The notes beneath the pieces were generated by a model that had not been told where the DNA came from, ran no database searches, and saw only the letters and a program-made list of their open reading frames with translations. The position numbers and the translations under genes were made by a program. From contig NW_018343984.1 in NCBI RefSeq assembly GCF_002099425.1, positions 14,327,001 through 14,391,000 of the forward strand: 64,000 nucleotides of DNA, in the 5' to 3' direction. Below, piece after piece: positions 36,101-45,600 of this stretch. The stretch comes from Phascolarctos cinereus (taxonomy: Eukaryota > Chordata > Mammalia > Diprotodontia > Phascolarctidae). Position 1 is the stretch's first letter, and each line of letters starts with the position of its first letter.

Positions 36101-36468
36101 GTCTGAGTATGAGCAAAGCAACAGATTCCTGCCTCAGTGCTAGCAAAAAGACTGCTACAATCTCCTTCTGAATAGTTGTTCAACCCCCTTACCATCTGTG
36201 GACTGACAACTCCAGAAGTTGACACTATTGCCACTGATTCAGTCATTCCCTAAGCCTGCTCCTAGCTGCATGCCTCTTTCACCCTGGTGCAGTAGACCTT
36301 TCCTGCCAACCTTCCAAGTTGTCTTGGGCTGAAATTTTGTTTCATTCTCTTTTTGTGAGTTATGCACCTCTAGAATTTTTAGAGTCATTTTTAAAGGTAT
36401 TTACAGGAGTTTGAGGGAGAGCTCAGACAAATCCCTGCCTTCACTCCGCCATCATGGCTCCACCCCTA
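33118..36468 (-). mobile_element. L1 with ORF1, spacer and 5' end; ORF2 internally deleted
   Basis: In sense order: 5' end ggagccatgatggcggagtg (about 36450), 5' UTR, ORF1 with an N-terminal coiled coil (35330-35560, heptads like ENNTLKNRLDQMVKEVQ) ending FQVQDSREA stop near 34738, ORF1-ORF2 spacer 34190-34735, then a jump to the last ~240 codons of ORF2 (EIQIKTILSYCLIAIRLANR, CWRECGKNETLMHCLWSCEL) and the 3' UTR at 33120-33440. The endonuclease and reverse transcriptase are gone. Confidence 0.85.
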
Positions 36469-36469
36469 C

Positions 36470-36946
36470 CATGAGATATTTCACTAAAGCAATTATAACA
36501 AAGTTCATAGAAAGCCTCTCTTGGCATTTGTATCAGAGAAGAAAGAAGTTTAGAGCCTGAAAGAATGAAAGGTAGATGGAGGGGCAGGTTTAGGAATAAG
36601 ATACAAATGTTGCGTAGAACTAAGTTACCTCCTTTGGGAGTAACTTCAAAATCTACTCAGAACTCAATCTCTAAAGCACTTAACAAGAAATACAATTTCC
36701 CTCTCTCAGAAGGAATGGTTCCTGTGGAGATCTATTACATAGGTACCTGTTCAACATTTATCACTCTGTCAAGGATACACATAGAAGTAATTAAATGGAA
36801 TGTTAGATAAGACTATAACTATGGCTTGCCATTTCATCTCTTAGATAGGGACAACACATTTTTGTGATCTCTGTGACATTTACTATTTTTCTGCTTTATT
36901 AAATCTATGCAAATATTATCAGTAGTTTCATCTCCTTTTGGCCCAG
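36470..36946 (+). other. End of intron 13, unique sequence
   Basis: No gene or repeat recognised. The last 40 bases are the pyrimidine-rich acceptor region of exon 14. Confidence 0.5.
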
Positions 36947-37276
36947 CAGTACATTATACGAATGAGTGAAAGTATCCTTGACCTGTGGGATAAGTTTGAT
37001 GATGCTCTCCAAGTGAACACTACTCACCTGACACCTGAGGAGGCCAAAACCCAGGAATTCTTTGTGTTTGAGCCAAAAGGCATCAATCTGATAAATGGCA
37101 CCAACATCTACATTGCCATCCAGGCTGTTGATGAAGCAAATCTGAAGTCCAACATATCCAACATTGCACAAGTATCTGTACTTACACCTCCAGAGGAGAC
37201 CCCTTGTGCTGAAAGTCATTTCTTTCAAATGGTGTGGAAGTGGCTGGGTGAGCTGCAGCTGACAATGCCCAAGTAA
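36947..37276 (+). pseudogene. CLCA4: CLCA copy A exon 14, last coding exon
   Basis: It encodes QYIIRMSESILDLWDKFDDA, LQVNTTHLTPEEAKTQEFFV and SNISNIAQVSVLTPPEETP, then stops at TAA (37274-37276). The human counterpart continues into a hydrophobic tail, which is absent here. Exon 13 leaves in phase 1 but the available acceptors (AG at 36945-36946 or 36948-36949) put QYIIR in phase 0. The junction therefore appears broken unless an unusual splice site is used. Confidence 0.85.
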
Positions 37277-37565
37277 AGGGCCTTATGTATAGAGACCTGA
37301 AGCTCAGGTTTCATGAGAAGAGTACAAAATCCAATTTTTCCTCTGGATTTGTCCCACCTCGTCCATTTCCCTTTTGATTATAAATGTTTATCAGATTATA
37401 AAGGTATTCCTCGTTTCTGTGTAGGAAGGAAACTGATGAGTGGATGATTAAACACAAAATATCTGGATATGTAAGTAAAGGGACTATATAGCCAAGTGTG
37501 AGAATTATCACCTTTTTATTCACTATCCTGTATACTGACAAATAAAGACAATTCTCATTTAATAT
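37277..37565 (+). other. Probable 3' UTR of copy A with AATAAA signal
   Basis: The sequence after the last stop has no repeat I recognise and contains AATAAA at 37541-37546, about 270 bases downstream of the stop. This fits a short 3' UTR ending near 37560. The exact cleavage site cannot be seen. Confidence 0.55.
37541..37546 (+). promoter_or_regulatory. Polyadenylation signal AATAAA of copy A
   Basis: Canonical hexamer at the expected distance after the terminal CLCA exon, followed by a T-rich stretch (ctcatttaatatttg). Confidence 0.5.
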
Positions 37566-37989
37566 TTGTATAAAAACTATGTTTTGATTATTTGGATGAG
37601 AACTAAGATAGTTTTGAATTGCAGTTAAGCTTGTCCCTAGAGAAAAGATAGGAAAGCATGCCTCCCTCCCTGTATTGCAGAAGTGGGGGACTGTAGGTAA
37701 TAATATTGTATCTACCATAGGACATGGTCTTTTTCTTCATTAGTTTTGCTGAATTGCTTATTTTACCTATTTTTCAAAAAAAAAAATATTATAAAAGATG
37801 GATTGCTGCTAAGGGCAAAGGGAGGGATATTTTCAGAAACAAATGATATAAAAAGTAAAAGACTACAATAGGAATACAGCAAAAGAATTAAAATGTAAAG
37901 AGAAAGAATAAAAATATTAAATGGTTGCCAGTAGGCTAGAGAAATTACACTTGTAACTTCTCACTTTGGTTAGTCAACAGCAGTTGTGC

Positions 37990-38720
37990 ACAGAAGTTAG
38001 TCTACCCCCACAAGACAGAATCTCAGAATTGGAACAGAAGTCATTTAGTCCAAAACTTACCTAAGCAGGAATCTCCTCCAACAGAACATGAATTCAAAGA
38101 ATCCCAATCAAGCTCATATGATATGGAAGACCCATTGGTTGTCTAAGAGCCTCCACTGGAAGACCTCTAGAGATGGAAAACCCAAGCTTCCCAGATGGGC
38201 CATGTCAATTTTGGACAGCTATAAGTTTTAGAAAAGTTCTCTTTCTGCAGAGCCGAATCCTGCCTCTCATCTGCAATTCCTAGGACTGCCCTCCAGGGCA
38301 AAATGAGCCAAGTTGGACTCTTTTTCCACATGACAGACCCTCAGAGACTTTAATGTCATGGCTCAGTGGGAGAAGTGCTGGATTTCGAGTCAGAGAACCT
38401 GTGGGACCGTTAGCCTATCATTCTAACCCCCTTGGTCCCCAGTTTACTCATCTGTGAAGTAAAGTGGTTGTACTCTAAGGTCCTTTTCAGTGTTAGAATT
38501 ATAGTCCTGTACACCCCTAAATTTTTTCTTGTCCAAGCTAACTGTTCCTATTCCTTTCATGGGAACTTCAAATAGCCAAGTCTCTAGTCCTCAAACCCTC
38601 TTCTGGACTGTCTCCAGCATACCAATGTCCCTCTTCAAATGTAGCCCCAACAGCTGAGCATAATTCTCCAGATACAGTCTGAAGAGGACAAAGAGATTGC
38701 TTTCCACAGTGGGACTATCA
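37990..38720 (-). repeat. CR1/L3-like LINE remnant interrupted by a SINE
   Basis: Reverse copy: cagaatctcagaattggaac, cagcctccactg-like block, tttggacagctataagtttt and 'ccaatgtccctcttcaaatg'. A MIR-like SINE interrupts it at 38350-38510. Confidence 0.7.
38350..38510 (+). repeat. MIR-like SINE inside CR1/L3 remnant
   Basis: Contains tggctcagtgggagaagtgc, gatttcgagtcagagaacct and 'cagtttactcatctgtgaag'. Confidence 0.6.
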
Positions 38721-39754
38721 CCTTAGGGTGTGTGGAGTGTTCAGAAGGACTAGCACCTCTGCTGTGAGAGCTGGCTGAGACCTTTTCAGGGCTACTCATT
38801 CACCTGTGGTGTCTAATCAATCACCCAACTCTCACCATGGTTTCAAGAAGCTGGGTAGCATGTGCTGTGGCCACACTTCAGTAAAACTGTCTTGGCAAAA
38901 GGGCTAAAGCAAGTTGAGGGTAACCAATGGACCTCAAACCTGCTGGTGAGCTAGGGGGATGTCCACCTCAAGCATGTGAGTGAAACAAGCCACTCCCAGA
39001 GTCAGGAAGATCTGGGGTCAAATTCTGTCCATGGCACAACCTCGTCCTGTGATGGGTAAGTCACTGACAATTCTGTAACACTATAAGATGCAAAGTAGGG
39101 GCCAAACTGCCCGAGTAGGCATCTCTTAGCTAGAGATCCTTGTCTATTCATATAGTGTACATTAATAATTAACTGTTAATATGTTCTGAAGTCAGTACCC
39201 TTTGGCTAAACCTATCTTTAACTGGCCATGGAAACTCACTCAAGTCAGAATTTCTCTAGGTTTTAATTTGCTTAACTGAAAAATAATAAGCTGAACTTAT
39301 CTCTAAGTTATCTTCTGGCTCTAAAATATCATCACAATGATTCTGCTTATAACCTGAAGAACCTAGAGCCATCACTCATAATCCACAAAAGAGGTCCAAG
39401 GAAGGGGGAAATTGCCTCTTTCCGGAAACCACCCATCAGTCCAATGTCCTAGTATGGACAAGATTCTGAGTGTTAGCAGCAGAGACAATAAAAATAAAGT
39501 CCACATCTGTCTTCCAACTTTATAAAACATATGGATGTATCTTCTCATGGGATACTATTACATGCAGTTTTGTAATTTCATTTAACTTCTCTTTGACCAC
39601 AATTTAAAATGAAAAAAGTACTAAGCTACAGAGATTGCACAGCGTAAGAGTTATGAGGATGGTGTCCTCATTCAGTTGGTTCACATTGCTAAGGAACACA
39701 TGACTGGATTGAACTTTCCAAACAAGGAGTGATCATTATCTTGCAGAGTTTGGA
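38721..39754 (+). other. Intergenic region, no gene
   Basis: 38730-39110 has the look of an interspersed repeat (ggctgagaccttttcagggc, ttgagggtaaccaatggacc) but I cannot assign it. The rest is unique. No coding evidence. Confidence 0.4.
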
Positions 39755-40000
39755 AGCAGAATGGAGTTGTGGAGACAGCTGGCCTGAAGAAACCAGAAGA
39801 GCCTGAGTTCCAATCTCACATTGGCATATACTGGCTCTGGGATCCTGGGCAAGTCATTGAAACTTTCAGTGGCCTGAACAACTGTTGAAGGTTCTAAGCT
39901 GCAGAGCAGGTACCAACCTGCATTGGTAGAGGCTGTTTCTTAATCCAGGAGCTCCCTATACCAATGAAGTCACAGGTTCAGACTTTGTCCCTATCCTAAT
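39755..40000 (+). repeat. SINE with 'caatgaagtcacagg' tail
   Basis: Head ggcctgaagaaaccagaaga, middle gatcctgggcaagtcattg, tail ccctataccaatgaagtcac. Same family as 10905-11110. Confidence 0.6.
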
Positions 40001-40440
40001 TTTAGAGAAACTGCACTGTTGTTACGACTATTATTATTATGGAAGTATTAACCTGAGAAGATACATTTGTATCACAAGGAAGCTTTAATTTGTCCATAAT
40101 TTGTCCACAGTAATTTTGGATGATTTCAGAGGATATTCTGACCACCAGGGTTGACAAAATCCTTAATTCTTGAACTGAGTCCTAATTCTTGTTTATGAAA
40201 CCGAAATGCATCTGTTGGTCTGCTAGGCACACAGAGAATTCTGACAATGTTTCCAATGCAGCGATCATTTCTACTCTTCTCCATGCTTCCATAACTCCAG
40301 GTCAATGAAAGAATTCTGGGCTTAAACAGTATACTGTAATATGACATCTAATACATTTACCAAAGTACTATCAGCCATTAACTATATGTTATTCTCAGCT
40401 GTAACACAACGAAATTGGAGTGGTTTCTCACAAGTCATGT
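40001..40440 (+). other. Intergenic, no gene
   Basis: Unique AT-rich sequence. The 73-codon frame on the reverse strand (40126-40347) has no family features. Confidence 0.5.
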
Positions 40441-40640
40441 CCACTCTATAAGCATTAATTAAATACCTACGGCTATATGCCAGGCATTGTGATAACTGCT
40501 GGAAATATAAGCAGTCAGAAAGAATGACAGAACTTGGCCTCTGGGAGCTCACATTCTATTGGAGAAGACAATACATAAAAGGAATTGGAAATGTTGAGCT
40601 GGGGGTGGGGGAGGGGGTGAAGGGAGAAGGAATATGGTAG
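40440..40640 (+). repeat. Fragment of long unnamed repeat
   Basis: Blocks tgccaggcattgtgataact and ggagctcacattctattgga are characteristic of the family start. Confidence 0.55.
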
Positions 40641-40789
40641 GAAAAGTCTAGAGAGTAGTACATGGAGTCAAGAGATGAATGAAGACATGGCTGAAAGTTC
40701 TAGGAACTGACCAATGAAAGAAGGGACAACAAAGGGAAGAGTATAATTTCAGGGTAAAGAGGCCACATGGGGCAGAATGAGCTCCTAGG

Positions 40790-40945
40790 GTGCCCTGTTG
40801 ACAGCGAAGTCCCTTAGTGACCCCAACATCGGAGAGGAACAATGTCAGGACCTTTACTGGGACACGTATCACACTCTGCATGATTTGGAACTGGCTTACA
40901 AGTCTACCAAGTTTCATGGTAAAGGCTGGAGGACCCTTAGCAAAG
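40790..40945 (+). repeat. Unclassified ~150-base repeat, copy 1
   Basis: tgttgacagcgaagtccctt, aatgtcaggacc, 'gaactggcttacaagtctac' and 'cttagcaaagacccttaaa' recur in the same order at 43370-43530. Confidence 0.65.
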
Positions 40946-41254
40946 ACCCTTAAATCTGTCTGAGCTCAGTGAAAAGTTTCCCTTTCTATATAATGAGGGA
41001 TTGAGATAGATGGCCTGTGGTGTCCCTTCTAGCTCAAATGCTATAATGCTTGATCCTCTGAAAGCAGCCTAGGGACAACATGACATAAGAGTAAGGGAAG
41101 AGGCAGAGTTGTACATTTTGGAGGGAGCAGAGAAGAGTAATAAGGAAGGGATGGTAAATAGAGTCACACAAAAATTGTAGAGAACTACGAATGCCAGGCC
41201 TAAGAGTTTGAACGTTAGTGTTTGAATGTTCTGATTAAATAGAATTGCAAGAGC

Positions 41255-41612
41255 AAAGAACCTTAGGATTTAGAACTTCCTGGAAATTAGAGATCATTGA
41301 TTCTATCTAGTTCACTTTGCAGATGCAGAAACACAGGTACACAGTGATAGATTAAAAGGATAATAGTAATAATACCTAGTATTTACATTTAGTTGCAAGG
41401 TTTGGAAAGCAGTTTAGTGATATTACCTCATTTCATCTTCACAATAACCCTATGAGGTTCATGTGATTATTATGCCCATTTTACAGTTGAGGAAGCTAAG
41501 GCAAAGAGAGGTTGAGTAACTTTTTAGGATGATATAGCTAATAGGTGCCTTAGGTTCGATATGAACTCAGATCTTCCTATCCTTTATCCACTGTGCTACC
41601 TACTGCCTAGAT
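41255..41612 (-). repeat. MIR-like SINEs
   Basis: Reverse blocks ttcactttgcagatgcagaa, cctcatttcatcttcacaat and gttgaggaagctaaggcaaa, ending ccactgtgctacctactgcc. Confidence 0.6.
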
Positions 41613-41617
41613 TCCTG

Positions 41618-41770
41618 ACAGATCGATAGATAGATAGATAGATAGATTATAGATAGATAGATAGATGGATAGATTGATTGATTATAGCTAGATAGCTGAT
41701 TGATAGAGATATATGGACACATAGATAGACAGATGATAGACAGATTAGATAGATATATAAGCAGACAGAT
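41618..41770. repeat. (GATA)n microsatellite
   Basis: About 150 bases of imperfect gata/gatt repeats immediately after a SINE end. The reverse-strand frame across it (41647-41931) is an artefact. Confidence 0.9.
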
Positions 41771-41809
41771 ATAACCAGAATGAGTGAGAGATAGACAGAT
41801 ACAGAAAAT

Positions 41810-42100
41810 GTTTTTAAGGAATTATTATATGTCAGGTACTCTACTAAGTGCTGGGGATACACATACAAGCAAGAAAGATGGGCCATGCCCTCAAGTACCT
41901 TATATTCTAATGGGGAAACACAAGAGCTCAAGGAGCCCAGGGTAGATGTTTAGAGGTCATCATTTCACCTATAAGGACATTAAAGTCAAGAAAACTGATG
42001 TGATTTGCCCAAAGTCACACAGATAGAGAATGCTGGAGCTAGAATTCAAATCCAAGGCTCCTAATTCCAAATTTCATGCTCCTTCTACTATGTCATTCCT
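41810..42100 (+). repeat. Long-repeat start and reverse MIR-like fragment
   Basis: tctactaagtgctggggata and 'cctcaagtaccttatattct' (long unnamed repeat, 41815-41935) are followed by tttgcccaaagtcacacaga (reverse MIR-like, 41950-42100). Confidence 0.5.
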
Positions 42101-42461
42101 TTTTATCTTTATAAGTGCTAGCTAACTCCAGTCAGACCTCTGCTGACAGGAATCTGTGTTGCAGATAGGGCAAACAGCTGTAAACATAATATTTGTCTTG
42201 GCAAACCAACTGGGTGTGTCCATTCTGGTGAAATGGGGTGTGGGACTCTCACATCCTCAATCCCAACATATGGCATGGTTGATAAGAAACACAATACCCT
42301 CTCCAAAATAAAATATTTCAGTATATAAAAATTATTATTTCCACATTATTCCCTGGAATATGGACAAGAATAATAGTGATGAAATTGTAAAATATTTTGC
42401 TGGAAGAGGGTTCAAACGGTAGTAATAAGAGAACACTGATAGTTGGGAACATGATGTCACA

Positions 42462-42469
42462 TATATAAA
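42462..42469 (+). promoter_or_regulatory. Probable TATA box of CLCA copy B
   Basis: TATATAAA lies about 75 bases upstream of the initiator ATG. Transcription would start near 42490-42495 and leave a 5' UTR of about 40-45 bases. Position relative to the signal-peptide exon is the main support. Confidence 0.5.
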
Positions 42470-42535
42470 GACAGATTGACAGAGGGACACAGAAAGAGAA
42501 GGGCCTTCTGGACCAACACTCTCTGGCACGGAATA

Positions 42536-42694
42536 ATGGGAACCTTTAAGAATTTTATCTTCACCTTAACCTTGTACCTGCTGCAGGGGGTAACTGCTTC
42601 CCTCATTCAGCTGAATAATAATGGCTATGAAAACATTGTCATTGCCATTGACCCAACTCTGCCAGAGGATGATAAACTCATTCAACACATAAAG
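42536..42694 (+). CDS. CLCA4: CLCA copy B exon 1 (signal peptide)
   Basis: ATG at 42536 opens [18 protein letters not shown], a hydrophobic signal peptide, followed by [18 protein letters not shown], the conserved CLCA N-terminus. It ends HIK with donor gtaaga. Length 159 bases, phase 0. An upstream in-frame ATG exists, but the family start and the position after the TATA box favour this one. Confidence 0.92.
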
Positions 42695-45600
42695 GTAAGA
42701 TAGCTGTACTAATACAGGTCCTCTCAGTGGGAGAGCTTTTGTTCTCAGCTAAAGGATGGTTTGGGGAGATGTAGTTGGGCATAGAAGAAAGAGACAGAAT
42801 ACCTGGGTTTTCCCTCTACTATTTAACTTCTCAGGGCATCATCAGTTGTCTCATCTATAGATTGGGGATTACATCTGGTGTGCCTTCAGGCAGATATACA
42901 ACTTCCTTGGTTGGAAATGACAAAGTAGCAGGGTCTCCATGGAGAGATTTTTGCCTAATTGAAGTTCCTAGTTATCAAAATATTTCTTACTTCATGACCC
43001 TAGGAGAAACCCTAAGGCACCAATACAGAATGGCAAGCTCTCTAATACTCTTGGAAAGCAGCTAGGACTGAGAGGTTACATGATTTGTGAAGGGTCACAC
43101 AGCCAAGTGTCATTTCCTCCATGAAGCCCCAGCTGGAAGAAGGCAGGCCTTACATTTCTCCAAGTACATTGGGTATCTCCTTGCATTTATCACCTTTCTC
43201 CTTGTATGATAACTCTTTGCATATATGGCTCTCCTTCCCCTCCCCTCACCACCTCCAGACCTGAAAACTCCTAAATAACAGTCTGATGTAGCCATCTTTC
43301 TATCCCCAGTGGTGTTTTGCAATATTAGGTACTTAAAAGCTATTTGTCAAACTGAGTTTAATTGAATTGTGTCCTGTTGACAGCAAAGTCCCTTAGTGAT
43401 TCTAAGGATGGGCAGAAAAAATGTCAGGACCAACTAGACATTTAAAACCTGGATGGTTTGAAACTGACTTACAAATTCACCAAGTTTTATGATAAAGACT
43501 GAAGAAACTTTAGCAAAGACTCTTAAAGCATCCCAATTAGTCTATTCTCACTGAAAAGTTATTTAATTTAATGCAAAGAGGAAAATTTACTCTTATTCCA
43601 CAAGTGAAGGCACTGAGAAGCTGTTTAAATGTCTTGTTCTAAATTACAGCTTTTATGGGGCTTTGGGGAAGGCAGGCCTGACCCTTTAACCCAGAACACC
43701 TGACTCCCACTCCAATACAAGTATATTGACATGTCTCCATTTTGACTTAATTAAAATACTGTAATCTTTTTATACTAGCAATCTTCATTGTGAAATTAAA
43801 TGATTGGTTGTTTATCCCACTGACAGCTGTCAGGATTCCTGATAGATTTCTTTTTTAAAAAAAAATTTATTTATTTTCAGTTTTCAACATTCACTTTCAT
43901 AAGGTTTTGAGTTTTAAATTTTCTCCCCCTCCCTCCTCAAGATGATGTGCAACCTGATATAGGATCTACATATACATTCATATTGAACATATTTTCACAT
44001 TAGTCATGTTGTAAAGAAGAATTTGAACCAATGGGAGAAAGCACGGGAAAGAAGAAACAAACCAACAAAAACAGACTAAATAGTAGGCTTCCATCTACAT
44101 TCCGACTTTGTAGTTCTTTGTCTGAGTGTGGATAGCATTTTCCATCATGAGTATTTTGGAGTTGTCTTAGATCCTTGCATTGCTGAGTAGAGTTAAGTCT
44201 ATCAAAGCTATTCATCATACAATGTTGTTGTTACTGTGTAGAATGTTCTCCTGGTTCTGTTCTTTTCACTCAGCATCAGGTCATATAAGTCTTCCCAGGT
44301 TTTTCTGAAGTTAGCCTGTTCATCATTTCTTAAAGCACAATAGTATCCCATTACATTCATATACCACTACTTGTTCAGCCATTCCTCAATTGATGGGCAG
44401 CCCAGAAAGAGCTGCTATAAATATTTTTATATACGTGGCTCTTTCCAGCTTTTATGATCTCTTTGGGATACAGACCTAGAAGTGGTATTGCTGGGTGAAA
44501 GATGATCTACAATTTTATATTCCTTTTGGCATAGCTCCAAGTTGCTCTCCAGAATGGTTGGATCAGTTCACAATTCCACTAAGAATGCATTAGGTTCCAA
44601 TTTTCCCACATCCTCTCCAGCATTTCTCATTTTCCTGTTTTGTCATGTTAACCAAGCTGATAGGTGTGATGTGGTACCTCAGAGTCATTTTGATTTGCAT
44701 TTCTCTAATCAATAGTGATTTAGAGTACTTTTTCATATAACTATAGATAATTTTAATTTCTTCCCCTGAAAACTGCCTGTTTATATCTTTTGACCATTTA
44801 TCAACTAGGGAATGACTTGTATTCTTATACATTTGACACAGTTCTCTATCCATTTTAGAAATGAGGCCTTTATCAGAGACATTGGTTCTAAAAATTCTTT
44901 CCTAGCTTTCTGCTTCCCTTCTAATCTTGGTTGCTTTGGCTATATTTGTGCAAAAACTTTTCAATTTAATGTAATCAAAATCATCCATTTTGCATTACAT
45001 AATGTTCTCTATCTTTTCTTTGGTCATAAATTATTCCATTCTCCATAAATCCCTCAGGTAAACTATTCCTTGTTCTCCTGGTTTACTTATAGCACCAGCC
45101 TTTATCTCTAAATCATGTATGCATTTTGACTTTATCTGGGTTTACAATGTTAAAAGTTGGTCTGTGCCTAGTTTCTGCCTTGCTATTTTCCAGTTTTCTC
45201 AGTAGTTTTTGTCAAATACTGAGTTCTCATCCCAGAAGCTAGAGTCCTTGGATTTATCAAACAGTAGATTACTATAGTCATTGACTATTGTGTCTTGTGT
45301 GCTTAATCTATTCCACTCATCCACCATGCTATTTCTTAGCCAGTACCAAATAGTTTTCAGGATTTCTGCTTTATAATACTGTTTAAGATCTGTACACTAC
45401 GGTCAGACCACCTTCCCTTGCATTTCTTTTCTTAAATTCCTTTGATATTCTGGACCTTTTGTTCTTCTAGATGAATTTCATTATTATTTTCACTAGCTCT
45501 ATAAAACAATGTTTTGGTAGTTTGATTGGTATGGCACTGAATAAGTAAATTAATTTAGGTACAATTGTCATTTTTATTATATCATCTCAACCTACCTATG

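Larger units (their letters stand above)
2099..37276 (+). pseudogene. CLCA4: CLCA4-like gene, copy A (5' exons outside window); pseudogene
   Basis: CLCA proteins are secreted or cell-surface metallohydrolase/VWA proteins that modulate chloride conductance in epithelia. Ten exons in conserved order are visible: exon 4 (HEWAH zinc motif), 5, 6 (start of VWA, LDKSTSM), 7 (VWA), 9, 10, 11 (beta-rich region, TVTSRAANP), 12, 13 and 14 (fibronectin-like C-terminal part, VSNIAQ-like). Most junctions have AG/GT and phases match copy B. Exons 1-3 should lie left of the window. Lesions: exon 5 is 176 bases against 178 in B, exon 6 has an in-frame TGA, exon 8 is missing through a deletion, and exons 12 and 14 are out of phase with their upstream exons. 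Several exons (10, 11, 13) remain fully open, so inactivation may be fairly recent. The CLCA4 assignment rests on recalled human CLCA4 sequence; it could be another lineage-specific CLCA. Confidence 0.85.

Noticed and set aside
42476-42535. Upstream in-frame ATG extending exon 1 of copy B by 20 residues
   Set aside because: It would precede the signal peptide and lies at or before the predicted transcription start; the MGTFKNF start matches the family.
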